Assembly (NCBI RefSeq): GCF_026619435.1
Contig: NZ_JAOVZQ010000001.1
Coordinates: 3,603,501-3,667,500, forward strand
Length of the DNA: 64,000 nt
From: Hoeflea ulvae
GTDB lineage: Bacteria; Pseudomonadota; Alphaproteobacteria; Rhizobiales; Rhizobiaceae
Direction of reading: 5' to 3'
The position numbers and the translations under genes are program-made. Positions 9,005-17,608 of this stretch are shown in pieces (positions within the stretch are counted from its first letter, which is position 1; each line of letters begins with the position of its first letter). The notes under the pieces were generated by a model. The model made no database searches. It was not told where the DNA came from and saw only the letters and a program-made list of their open reading frames with translations.

Positions 9005-10099
9005 TCAGTCAACCAACGCAACCGGTGCCCGCGATGCTCCCAGCCGGCGCTGCCAGAACGGGGCGTCCGGCCAGCGCCGCTCCATGCCGTAATAGGTTGC
9101 ATGATGGCCGGCATAGGCCTGCCAGATGCGACCGGTCCGCGCCGCATGCGCCGGCATCGCGGTTTCATCACCGTCCAGCAGCGCAAGCGCCGACTCGCCG
9201 GCTTCCATGCCGGTCACCAGCGCGTTGAAAAGGCCCTGCGAGGACAAGGGATCCAGCGCAATGGCACTGTCGCCGGCGGCAAGCCAGCCCTGCCCGGCGG
9301 AGCTTGCAGCGGCGCTGTTGGCGGCACACACCTGCGGTTTCGAGACCGACCCATCATCCAGCTCACCCAGCGCCTGCGCCAGGCCGGCCGTGCGCCGGGC
9401 CGCAGCAATCGGCCCCTCCCGCATCAACGCGCGGATCACCGGCTGGTCGCTGTCTCCGTGAAAGCCGATGACGCGCCAGCCATCAGGCAGCAACGCCGTG
9501 TACCACCAGCCTTCGGGTGTCGACTGAGTATAGGTTGCCGGGTCCGCCTCACCGCGCTGGCGCAGCCGCTGATAGACGCAGGCGAGCCGGTCCATCACCA
9601 TGCGGCGCTGGCCGAAGGGGCGCAGCAATTGCGAGCGCCGGCCGCCGGCATCGATGATCTGGCGGGCCATGATCATGTCGCCGCCCTCGAGCCGGACGGT
9701 CCAGCCCTGCGCACCACGATACAGGCCCGACACACTGACCGGCGCCATCAGGATGGCGCCGCGCGCCACCGCGCCGGCACGCAGATCCGCCTCGAACCGC
9801 GCCCGGTCGATGCGCCAGCCGGCTCCGTCGGGATCGCGGAAAGCATCGAGTTCAACGGCCTCGTCCGACCCCCAGCGGCTGACCTTGAGCGGTGCGGCGC
9901 CATGACCGGCCGCCTCGAAGCGCTGCCAGGCGCCCAGCGTCGTCAGCACCCTCCGCGCGGCACCCGGCAGGGTTTCGCCGATTCGCCAGACCGGCGGCGC
10001 AACCCGGTCAAGCAGCACCACGGAGGCGCGCGGTGCAAGCGTGGCCGCGGCGGCGGCGCCGGCGGTTCCCGCCCCGATAATGGCGACGTCGACCCTCAC
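9005..10099 (-). CDS. LodB-like FAD-dependent maturation oxidoreductase
   Basis: A 364-residue flavoprotein with an N-terminal dinucleotide-binding GAGTAG motif (residues 9-14), an internal 'GWWYTALLPDG' and the FAD-pyrophosphate motif 'GDSAIALDPLSSQGL'. This is the pattern of the tryptophan-halogenase/geranylgeranyl-reductase-like group. LodB and GoxB, the flavoproteins needed to form the tryptophylquinone cofactor in LodA and GoxA, belong to this group. The GTG start at 10099 overlaps the stop of the LodA-like gene (GTGA, 10096-10099), so the two are translationally coupled. That pairing is the main reason for the LodB call; sequence alone would give 'FAD-dependent oxidoreductase'. It is predicted to be cytosolic. 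Confidence 0.8.
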   Translation of the reverse strand: MRVDVAIIGAGTAGAAAAATLAPRASVVLLDRVAPPVWRIGETLPGAARRVLTTLGAWQRFEAAGHGAAPLKVSRWGSDEAVELDAFRDPDGAGWRIDRARFEADLRAGAVARGAILMAPVSVSGLYRGAQGWTVRLEGGDMIMARQIIDAGGRRSQLLRPFGQRRMVMDRLACVYQRLRQRGEADPATYTQSTPEGWWYTALLPDGWRVIGFHGDSDQPVIRALMREGPIAAARRTAGLAQALGELDDGSVSKPQVCAANSAAASSAGQGWLAAGDSAIALDPLSSQGLFNALVTGMEAGESALALLDGDETAMPAHAARTGRIWQAYAGHHATYYGMERRWPDAPFWQRRLGASRAPVALVD

Positions 10100-13047
10100 C
10101 GCTGGGTCGGCAGGCCGCGGGGAAAGCGGTTGACGAGATCAATTTCGCTCAGATCGACTTCCGTGGCCGAACGCACACCGCGCCGGCGCACGCCTTCGAG
10201 CGAATGGGTCAGGGGGCCCGGCGATGTCGCCTCCGCCCCGAGATTTTCGCGTTCCCGGTAATGCTCCTCTTCCGGGGTGATCAGCCGGGCGTAATCCTCG
10301 ACTTCGATCTTGTCGGGAAATTCCGCGTCGCCGGGCCCATCGCGGACTTCGACCACACCGAGGAAATCGAAATGCTGGATCATGTTGTTGATCTGGTGGG
10401 TGTAGCCGTCCGCGCCCAGCGGTTCGATCCAGGCTTCCCGGTTGGCGAATGCCTTGCGCCGTTCCGACATTGGCCGGTTGGTGTCCATGACGATGTCGTA
10501 ATTTTCCCGTGTCAGCACCTCATTGGGCACCCGCGCCGGCCAGAAACTCGGCACATAGGGATCGTAGCTCGGCGTGTAGCCGGAGCGGCAGCTGCTGGTG
10601 TCGGTCTGCCATGGCACCGCCATCCAGCGGGTGATGCCGCCCGGCAACTGCCCGAACAGCGGGCCGTTGGGGATGGTCACCGAATCGGTGGTCAGCACCT
10701 CGCTCTGCTGCGGCTCGATCCAGCCTTTCGGCGCGTGCAGGAAGCGGAACGGCGCCATGTACATCGAGGACGCACGCACCGGCCATGTCATTTCGCAGCC
10801 CGGATGGAATGCATCGGCGAGGCAGAATTCCAGCGCCGCGCGGGTCAGCATCTCGCCCTGTTCGGCCGGCGGCAGCTCGTCAACCTCGCGCACCGGCAAC
10901 CGGTCGGGGTCATAGTCGGGCTCGAAATTGCCCTCGGACCATTTCTTCAGCATCGCCATCTGGCAATCGCTCAGCACCGCGTTCTGCCGGGGCGTGTCCG
11001 CCGGCGGCACATTCATCGCGTCACCGTAGAGCCATGGCCACGGCACCGGAGAATAACTGTCGCGGGCAAAATTTCGGAAATTGTTGTAGATCACCCGGCG
11101 CTGCTCGCGAAAAGCCGGGCTGGTGCTGCCCAGCCCGGCAAGCGCCTCCCTGCTGGTGAGATCGAAGGCCCCCTCCCAGCCAAAACCGCCGGCAAAGCCG
11201 GCATTGGTCCATTGCAGTCCCGCCATCCGTTCGAAGATCGGCAGGATTTCGGCGGTGAATGAGGGGCGCGTCGGTGCCGCCAGCATCTTCGACTTGATCG
11301 CGATGTCGCGCATCAGGTCCCACATGGTGCGCACTGACTTGCGTTGCGGCCCGTAATTGGGCGGCGCGACGACCACCCAGGCCGGAACCACCTGCAGGCG
11401 CTGGCCGTCGAGAAACACCTCCGCGGTCACCGGCCCGTCGGAGACATCGTCATACCAGCCTTCATTGTTGGCGAATGTGATGGCGGCGCTGTCATCATAG
11501 CTTTGCGAGCGCCCCATGCCGCCAAGCACGGTCAGCCGCGCGGCCGCATCGGTGCTGATCTCTCCGAGATAGACCGGGATATCCATGAATTTGCCCTCGA
11601 ACCGCTCCGGCCCGGCCTCCGCACCCTGAAGGTGACGCGCTTCGGGCGTGATCGCCAGCCGGGTCCTGTCGGCCACGCCCGGATTGCGCAATGTCGTCGG
11701 CGGGGCATAATTGGCCTCCGGAATGTCGAGCGCGAGCTGGAAGCCGTACCAGGCCGCCTTCTGGTTGGCGAGTTGCACCGACCAGCGGATTTCCGCATCC
11801 CGGTCCTCGCCGGTCAGTTCGCGGATGATGTCGCCGCGGGCATTGCAGCCATAGATGCGGAAGCGCGCCGCCTGGCGTTTGAGTTTCTTGTCCGCATCGC
11901 GATAGCTGCCCGGCGGCAGCGGCGCCGGATCGATCACTTCGGGACCGTAGAAATATTCCTCGCTCGAGCCCACCCGGGCCACGCCGATGGACGGATAGAT
12001 CACCGCCTGGACGATGCAGTCGTCCGTCTCGTCATGCATCGGCTCGACCGGACGCGGCTCGACTGGGTCACCGATCAGCTGCCCATTGGCGCTCTGGCGC
12101 AAGGCCGCGCCGGCGGCATAGACGCTGCGGCGGACCACGGCGATGGAGGACTCCTCGCTCGGACGGTTTTCCGGCGGCACCCGCCAGATGTTGAACGACA
12201 GGTTCTGGCCATAGTCGGACTGTCCGCGCGCATCGACGCGCTGCCGCGGGATCACCAGGGTTGCGACCGGCCGGAACTCACTTTCCGATTCAGGCCATTC
12301 GACCATCGCCTTGTCGAGCGGCATGGTGTCGGGATTGGTGCGCAGCTGGACCGACAGCACGAAGCGGTAGTCCCGCTCGGACAGCCGGTTGACCATATCG
12401 GTCTTGAGGTAATCGGTGGCATCGTCCGGCACATTTTCGGGTGCTGTTTCCGGCTCCAGCCGGTACTTGATGATCTCGTCACCGAGATGAAACGGCAGGA
12501 TCGCCCAATAGGTGGTGGTCAGCACCGAGCCCTTGGGCGCGGTCATCGCATTGAGGATGTCGTTGGTTTCCCTGTGGCGGGCGAGATAGGCATTGTAGTT
12601 TCTCTGCACCACGCCGGCATAGGTGAACTCGACCATCTCCTTCGCGTCATTGACGAAGAACCGCGATGCCGCCTGCATGATCAGATCGGCGGTTTCGCCC
12701 TGTTCGCCCAGCGCGTTTTCACCCGGCACGCCGAACAGTTTCAGCCCGATGCCGAGCGTGCTGCCAAGGTCGGGAGAGGTCGGCCCGGTGTCGCTGGAAA
12801 ACCGCATCCAGGCCTTGAGCCGCTGATGGGCAAAAATGCCGACGCGCATGTGCTCGGGCATGTCGTCATGCCGTTCGAGATAGCCATGGGCCACACCATG
12901 CAGCTTGCGGAAGACGGCACGTTGCGCCGGCGGCGGATCGACACGGGTGCGCTTGGCCTGGCCCATTTCGACAAACATCTCGATCAGCCGTTCGGCGGAT
13001 GTGGCCTCGGTCTCAAAACATTCCGGGACTGGTGGTTCCTTTTCCAT
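10096..13047 (-). CDS. Catalase-like/LodA-like CTQ oxidase fusion protein
   Basis: A 983-residue two-domain protein. Residues about 40-325 resemble the y4iL/SrpA-like catalase superfamily. 'RKLHGVAHG' offers an R-x-x-H distal His50, 'DLIMQAASRFFVNDAKEMVEF' follows, and R306-x-x-x-Y310 (RRSVY) fits the proximal haem-tyrosine motif of catalases. Residues about 345-905 are LodA/GoxA-like: 'VIYPSIGVARVG' opens the domain, 'HPGCEMTW' gives Cys751 and 'MAVPWQTDT' gives Trp813. This is the pair expected to crosslink into cysteine tryptophylquinone (62 apart; 65 apart in LodA). LodA-type enzymes oxidise amino-acid amines and release ammonia and H2O2. The haem domain may remove or use that peroxide (inference). 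The ATG at 13047 has GAGGAG upstream. No signal peptide is seen, as expected for LodA relatives. The substrate cannot be predicted. Confidence 0.88.
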   Translation of the reverse strand: MEKEPPVPECFETEATSAERLIEMFVEMGQAKRTRVDPPPAQRAVFRKLHGVAHGYLERHDDMPEHMRVGIFAHQRLKAWMRFSSDTGPTSPDLGSTLGIGLKLFGVPGENALGEQGETADLIMQAASRFFVNDAKEMVEFTYAGVVQRNYNAYLARHRETNDILNAMTAPKGSVLTTTYWAILPFHLGDEIIKYRLEPETAPENVPDDATDYLKTDMVNRLSERDYRFVLSVQLRTNPDTMPLDKAMVEWPESESEFRPVATLVIPRQRVDARGQSDYGQNLSFNIWRVPPENRPSEESSIAVVRRSVYAAGAALRQSANGQLIGDPVEPRPVEPMHDETDDCIVQAVIYPSIGVARVGSSEEYFYGPEVIDPAPLPPGSYRDADKKLKRQAARFRIYGCNARGDIIRELTGEDRDAEIRWSVQLANQKAAWYGFQLALDIPEANYAPPTTLRNPGVADRTRLAITPEARHLQGAEAGPERFEGKFMDIPVYLGEISTDAAARLTVLGGMGRSQSYDDSAAITFANNEGWYDDVSDGPVTAEVFLDGQRLQVVPAWVVVAPPNYGPQRKSVRTMWDLMRDIAIKSKMLAAPTRPSFTAEILPIFERMAGLQWTNAGFAGGFGWEGAFDLTSREALAGLGSTSPAFREQRRVIYNNFRNFARDSYSPVPWPWLYGDAMNVPPADTPRQNAVLSDCQMAMLKKWSEGNFEPDYDPDRLPVREVDELPPAEQGEMLTRAALEFCLADAFHPGCEMTWPVRASSMYMAPFRFLHAPKGWIEPQQSEVLTTDSVTIPNGPLFGQLPGGITRWMAVPWQTDTSSCRSGYTPSYDPYVPSFWPARVPNEVLTRENYDIVMDTNRPMSERRKAFANREAWIEPLGADGYTHQINNMIQHFDFLGVVEVRDGPGDAEFPDKIEVEDYARLITPEEEHYRERENLGAEATSPGPLTHSLEGVRRRGVRSATEVDLSEIDLVNRFPRGLPTQR

Positions 13048-13419
13048 GCCGATCTCCTCAATTCAAAGGCAATATTGCGGTCCGCACGCGTCGAATACCA
13101 GCAGGCTAGCCGAAGTTGCTTCCGCAGGGAACAGCCCGAAACATAAAGACAGCACAAATCGACAGATTTATGCTCGGAATGACGCCGCTTTATTCGTCCA
13201 AATAAAACTTCATACGTAATCTGTATTTACGAATTTCAGCTTTTAGAACATTTGACTTTTCACACTCCTATTTGTTCTGGATACATCGCCGACCCCGCCG
13301 GCAAACCGCGTGCGAGGTCTGGTCGCCGCGCCCCGAAACCGCCCGGTTCTGCAGTGTGGATAATCGATTGATCGAGGCGGCGAACGGATGCATCTTGGCC
13401 GCCCATCTGGAGAGCGATC
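13048..13419. other. Divergent intergenic region, no gene seen
   Basis: This 372-bp gap separates the leftward LodA-like gene from the rightward DUF4198 gene. The middle (about 13140-13270) is clearly AT-rich compared with its surroundings, as expected for back-to-back promoters. I could not assign a convincing -35/-10 pair or FNR box. No open frame with family features is present. Confidence 0.5.
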
Positions 13420-14244
13420 ATGACACGACGGACATCCCTCAAACGGGCAACCGCCTTCTTCGGACTGGCGCTGACTTTCGCCCAGGTTTCCGCCGTGTCG
13501 GGACATGAATTCTGGATCGAGCCGGAGGCCTTTGCGGTGGCCCGCGATAGGGAGATCCGCGCCGACATCCGCGTCGGACAGGATTTCAAGGGCGATATCC
13601 TTCCCTATATTCCCTCGCGCTTTACCGCCTTCAAGCGCTACGACCGCCTTGGCGAGAGCGATGTTTCAGGCACCACCGGCGACCTGCCGGCGCTGGCCCT
13701 GACACCGCGCAGCGAAGGGCTCACCCTGTTCACCTATGTCTCGGTTGCCGAGCGGATCCGCTTTCAGGGCTGGGACAAATTCGCCTCCTATCTCGAGCTT
13801 GAAGGCCTTGACGCCATTCCCGCCCGCCATGACGCCCGCGGGCTTCCCCGCGACGACATCCGCGAGCTCTACACGCGCTGCGCCAAGACGCTTGTGACCG
13901 TGGGCGATGCAACAGGCGACCAGGACCGCGCCACCGGCATGCGGCTGGAGCTTGTCGCGGGCGAAAACCCGCAGGCGCTGGCAGCCGGATCGGAAATGAG
14001 CTTCACCCTGCTGTGGGAAGGCGCACCGCTTGAAGACACGCAGGTGGCATTGTTCCAGCGCGGCGAAGACGGCGCCCTCGCCGCCCGGACGCTTGCCCGC
14101 ACGGACGAGACCGGACAGGCCAGCTTCACCCTCCCCGCTGGAGGCACCTATATGGCCGCCAGCGTGCACATGATCGAGGCGCCGGTAGAGCGCAACGCCG
14201 ACTGGCAGAGTTTCTGGGCTTCGCTGACCTTTGCTGTGGACTAG
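13420..14244 (+). CDS. DUF4198 domain exported protein
   Basis: 274 residues with a twin-arginine-like start (MTRRTSLKR), a hydrophobic core, and then 'SGHEFWIEPEAF', the hallmark opening of DUF4198 proteins. The rest is beta-rich, with a C-terminal Ig-like segment ('LARTDETGQASFTLPAGGTYM'). The family is related to the NikM-type periplasmic parts of nickel/cobalt uptake systems, and metal binding is often suspected. If cleavage falls after V-S-G, the mature protein starts with His-Glu. The start codon follows GGAG. It is transcribed away from the LodA/LodB/HupE-like genes. The precise function is unknown. Confidence 0.8.
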   Translation: MTRRTSLKRATAFFGLALTFAQVSAVSGHEFWIEPEAFAVARDREIRADIRVGQDFKGDILPYIPSRFTAFKRYDRLGESDVSGTTGDLPALALTPRSEGLTLFTYVSVAERIRFQGWDKFASYLELEGLDAIPARHDARGLPRDDIRELYTRCAKTLVTVGDATGDQDRATGMRLELVAGENPQALAAGSEMSFTLLWEGAPLEDTQVALFQRGEDGALAARTLARTDETGQASFTLPAGGTYMAASVHMIEAPVERNADWQSFWASLTFAVD

Positions 14245-14519
14245 CCGGACTGCTGCCATGGGACCGTTTTCCGGGTTCCGGGGCCTTGTTCGCAACATGG
14301 CCAGGCCGGGGCTACCAGTCTCCTGGCGCATCGCAAAGCCGACCTTCGATGGTCCGTCCGGCAACGCCCGCTTGCCGTCCCCATGCAGGACGCTCGACAA
14401 TTGTCGTAAAAAGAACAGCAGCTTGCTAAACTTTGGCCGAGCAAACTGACACAATATTAAGCCCCAGCCGACAAGATGCCCACGCGACAGGACGCATATC
14501 CTGTGAACAGGGGGTTGAT

Positions 14520-15644
14520 GTGCGTTACCGAGAGACCGACGAAGTTTTCAAGACGCTGGTATCGGAACTGACCTCCACGATTCTGCCGACGACGATCATG
14601 GGCCTGACAATCCTGGCCATCGGCCTGTTTGCCTTTGACAGCCTTGGCGGCATCGAATTCGTGCTCGCCACCATCTGTGGAAGCCTTGCCTCGCTTGCCA
14701 AGATCGTGGTGACGGTGGCCCACCGGCGCATGAACGCGGCGAAACCCGCAACAGTTGAGCAGGCGGCGCGCTGGGAGCTGGCGCACGCGCTGCTCACCTT
14801 CGTCATCGCCGCCTCCGTCGGTGTGCTGGCAACCGCGGCCTTCGCCTATGACGACCTGTCAGTCCATATTCTCGCCACGGCGGTGATCTTCGGCTATTCC
14901 GCCGGGGTTGCCATCCGGATCTCGGTCCGGCCTTTCATTGCCGCGCCCGCGATCATGATTGCAGGGATACCGACAACGGTTTCCGCCATGCTTTACGGCG
15001 ATACGGCCCACTGGATACTGGCGGCGGTCTGTGCGGCCTTCCTGGTGGCGGCGATGCAGAGCGTCTGGCATGTCTATGCCACCGCCACCCGGCAGATCTG
15101 CCTGCGCCTGGAAATGCAGCATCAGGCACGCCACGATCCGTTGACGGGGCTGCGCAATCGCACGGCGCTTGGCGAGGCTTTCAGGACACTTGGCAGCGCT
15201 GAAGATGCGCTGACCTGCGTGCATTGCTTCGACCTTGACGGCTTCAAGAGCGTCAATGACCGCTTTGGCCACGCCGTCGGAGACGAATTGTTGGCGGGTA
15301 TCGGATCGAGACTCAGGGACAACCTGGAGCAGCCGAGTATCGCCGTGCGCGTCGGCGGCGATGAATTTGCCATTTTGCAGCCGGATGTCCGGCATCCCGT
15401 CGAAGCCGACCTGCTGGCCAGGCAGATCGCCAATGTTCTGAGCCTGCCGTACCGGATTGCCGGCGAAGAGATCACCATCGGCATCAGCCTGGGATACACA
15501 TTGGCACGCTCCGGCTCTGCACGGCTTGAACAGATGATGGCTGTGGCGGACAAGGCCTCGTATCGCGCCAAGCGCAATGGCGGCGGTATCGAATGCGACC
15601 TTGCGTCCCCATTGGAAGCGCGCACATCCTCTGTCGCCGCATGA
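14520..15644 (+). CDS. Membrane-bound diguanylate cyclase (GGDEF)
   Basis: 374 residues from GTG 14520, which is preceded by a GGGGG Shine-Dalgarno-like run. A TTG start at 14433 is possible but has no such signal. About six hydrophobic helices (residues 20-200) form an uncharacterised sensor region. 'ARHDPLTGLRNRTALG' opens the GGDEF domain, with 'FDLDGFKSVNDRFGHAVGD' and an intact catalytic VGGDEF at about residue 278. It makes c-di-GMP from two GTP. I do not see the RxxD inhibitory site at its usual place five residues before GGDEF, so product inhibition may be absent. No EAL domain is present. Confidence 0.9.
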   Translation: MRYRETDEVFKTLVSELTSTILPTTIMGLTILAIGLFAFDSLGGIEFVLATICGSLASLAKIVVTVAHRRMNAAKPATVEQAARWELAHALLTFVIAASVGVLATAAFAYDDLSVHILATAVIFGYSAGVAIRISVRPFIAAPAIMIAGIPTTVSAMLYGDTAHWILAAVCAAFLVAAMQSVWHVYATATRQICLRLEMQHQARHDPLTGLRNRTALGEAFRTLGSAEDALTCVHCFDLDGFKSVNDRFGHAVGDELLAGIGSRLRDNLEQPSIAVRVGGDEFAILQPDVRHPVEADLLARQIANVLSLPYRIAGEEITIGISLGYTLARSGSARLEQMMAVADKASYRAKRNGGGIECDLASPLEARTSSVAA

Positions 15645-15755
15645 CCGCATCTTCTGCGCCATAGCAACCGGCATTTCCAGCGACTGCCAGGGCGATCGCC
15701 AGCGGATCCAAGCGGTGATCCGCCGTTCCGGTTTCCAGGTCATTTCCGCAAACAA

Positions 15756-15787
15756 AAACCCCGCCGGGCAACCATCCGGCGGGGTTT
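15756..15787. terminator. Bidirectional intrinsic terminator
   Basis: A perfect 12-bp stem (AAACCCCGCCGG paired with CCGGCGGGGTTT) with an 8-base loop. On the minus strand it is followed by TT-G-TTT, giving a T-rich tail for ccoNOQP transcripts. On the plus strand it can end the diguanylate cyclase transcript. It lies between the two convergent 3' ends. Confidence 0.85.
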
Positions 15788-15831
15788 GAACTTGCAAGTG
15801 AGCTGCGCCGAACGTCGGCGCCGGTCCGGCC

Positions 15832-16695
15832 CTACAGCCCGCCACCCAGCGTGTGCACATAGACAGCCAGCTGCTTGACGGTCGGTTCGCCGAGACGGTC
15901 GACCCAGGCGGGCATGACGCCGTGCTTGGGGCTGCGGATCTGGGCAACGATCTGGGCTTCGGTGGAGCCCTTCAGCCAGATGCCGTCCGACAGCCTTGGC
16001 GCGCCGAAATCGACGATGCCTTCGGCCTCATCGCCATGGCAGGCCGCGCAGTTGTCGACATAGATTTGCTCACCCGGTGCGACCAGGGCTGCATCCGACG
16101 GCGTATCGCTGAGGCTGACCACATAGGCGGCAACCTGGTTGATCTGGTCGGGTTCGAGCATGTCGGCAAAGGCCGGCATTTCCGAATAGTGGGTGTCGTC
16201 ATCGGCATCAAAGCGGATGCCGTGAGCGATGGTGTGGTAGATCTGGTCGATCGTGCCGCCCCACAGCCAGTCATCGTCATTGAGGTTGGGATAGCCCGCC
16301 GATCCGGCAGCGCCTGAGCCATGACACTGGGCGCAATTGACCTTGAAGGCCGAAGACCCGCCGGCAATGGCGAATTGCAGCAACTCCTGATCGCCGGCAA
16401 TGTCGGCGACCGGCGTGGCGGCGATCTTTTCGAGCAAGGCCCCCTGCGCCGCCTTGGCGTCGGCCAGTTCGGCCACCACCTCTGCGCGGCTCGAATAGCC
16501 CAGCAGTCCCGGCGTGGCGCCCTTGATCAGCGGGATCGCCGGATAGGCGATGGCATAGCCGATGGCCCAGATGATGCAGAGATAAAAGGTCCACAGCCAC
16601 CAGCGCGGCATCGGATTGTTGAGCTCCCGGATCCCGTCCCACTCGTGGCCGGTGGTCTCGACACCGGTGATTTCGTCAATCTGTTTCCCGGACAT
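15832..16695 (-). CDS. ccoP: cbb3 oxidase subunit III (dihaem cytochrome c) CcoP
   Basis: 287 residues. The cytoplasmic N-terminus contains 'ELNNPMPRWWLWTFY', the standard CcoP entry to its membrane helix. A periplasmic region follows with two c-type haem sites, CAQCH (121-125) and CAACH (216-220), plus downstream Met ligands in 'YSEMPAF' and 'GVMPAW'. It passes electrons from the cytochrome bc1 side to CcoO and CcoN. It lies 3 bp after ccoQ and ends the ccoNOQP operon at the 15.76 kb terminator. Confidence 0.97.
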   Translation of the reverse strand: MSGKQIDEITGVETTGHEWDGIRELNNPMPRWWLWTFYLCIIWAIGYAIAYPAIPLIKGATPGLLGYSSRAEVVAELADAKAAQGALLEKIAATPVADIAGDQELLQFAIAGGSSAFKVNCAQCHGSGAAGSAGYPNLNDDDWLWGGTIDQIYHTIAHGIRFDADDDTHYSEMPAFADMLEPDQINQVAAYVVSLSDTPSDAALVAPGEQIYVDNCAACHGDEAEGIVDFGAPRLSDGIWLKGSTEAQIVAQIRSPKHGVMPAWVDRLGEPTVKQLAVYVHTLGGGL

Positions 16696-16698
16696 GTC

Positions 16699-16851
16699 TC
16701 AGTCCTCCTTCAACGGAATTTGCGCTGCATCATCGGCGGCTTTCTTGGCGCCCGGCCTGAGCAGGAACAGAACCACGCCGATGAACACGGCAAACAGGAA
16801 CACGAGCCCCCAGCTGTCGGCGAAATGGCGCATTGCAGTGTAGGTTTCCAT
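16699..16851 (-). CDS. ccoQ: cbb3 oxidase subunit CcoQ
   Basis: A 50-residue single-helix protein starting at ATG 16851: 'METYTAMRHFADSWGLVFLF' and then a helix ending FLLRPGAKK. This is the FixQ pattern of a short N-terminus, one helix and an R-P-G basic stop. CcoQ stabilises the complex between the catalytic and cytochrome subunits. It lies between ccoO (13 bp gap) and ccoP (3 bp gap). Confidence 0.93.
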   Translation of the reverse strand: METYTAMRHFADSWGLVFLFAVFIGVVLFLLRPGAKKAADDAAQIPLKED

Positions 16852-16864
16852 GACTGATCCCCCC

Positions 16865-17596
16865 TTACCGGTAGCCGGATGCTTCGTCGTAGGTCGAGAA
16901 ATCGACCAACGTGCCAAGCATCTGCAGATAGGACACCAGCGCATCCATTTCGGTGACCATCGCCGGATTGCCGTCAAAATCGCCCAGCTTGGCCTTGGGG
17001 TAGCGCTCCTCGATACCGGATGTGTCGGCATCCGGGTCGGATTGCCCCATCAGGTCGGCCTTGGCATTGGCGATCATGTCCTCGGTATAGGGCACGCCGA
17101 CGGCGAGGTTTGCCTGCAGATCGGCGGTGACATTGGCCACCTTGAGCGGTGTCGTCGCCAGGAACGAATAGCTCGGCATGATCGATTCCGGCACCACCGA
17201 ACGCGGTTCCTTCAGATGCTCGACATGCCATTCGTTGGAATAGCGGTTGCCGACGCGGGCCAGGTCCGGCCCGGTCCGCTTCGATCCCCACTGGAACGGA
17301 TGGTCATACATCGATTCCGCCGCCAGGCTGTAATGGCCATAGCGCTCGACCTCGTCCCGGAAGGGACGGATCATCTGGCTGTGACAGGTGTAGCAGCCTT
17401 CGCGGATATAGATGTTGCGCCCGGCCAGCTCCAGCGGCGAATAGGGCCGCATGCCGTCGACTTTCTCGATGGTGTTCTCGAGATAGAAGAGCGGCGTGAT
17501 CTCGACGATTCCGCCGATGGAAACCACCACGAGCGAACCGACCATAAGCAGCGTCGCATTGCGCTCGATGATACCGTGTTTGTCTAAGAGTGACAT
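16865..17596 (-). CDS. ccoO: cbb3 oxidase subunit II (monohaem cytochrome c) CcoO
   Basis: 243 residues with one N-terminal anchor helix and a c-type haem site CYTCH (68-72) in the family stretch '[17 protein letters not shown]'. The '[14 protein letters not shown]' and 'MPSYSFL' segments (the latter with the Met ligand) are typical. It accepts electrons from CcoP and gives them to the CcoN haem b. The start ATG 17596 is 12 bp downstream of ccoN. Confidence 0.97.
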   Translation of the reverse strand: MSLLDKHGIIERNATLLMVGSLVVVSIGGIVEITPLFYLENTIEKVDGMRPYSPLELAGRNIYIREGCYTCHSQMIRPFRDEVERYGHYSLAAESMYDHPFQWGSKRTGPDLARVGNRYSNEWHVEHLKEPRSVVPESIMPSYSFLATTPLKVANVTADLQANLAVGVPYTEDMIANAKADLMGQSDPDADTSGIEERYPKAKLGDFDGNPAMVTEMDALVSYLQMLGTLVDFSTYDEASGYR

Positions 17597-17608
17597 CGTT
17601 GTTGTCTC

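Noticed and set aside
11344..13146. A 600-codon open frame opposite the LodA-like gene
   Set aside because: It mirrors the codon use of the real gene, has no family motifs and is rich in Arg, His and Pro, as expected for an antisense frame in GC-rich DNA.
14245..14519. A c-di-GMP class I riboswitch
   Set aside because: Only a GCAAAGCC-like stretch matches. The conserved tetraloop-receptor parts and the right-hand stem sequence are absent.
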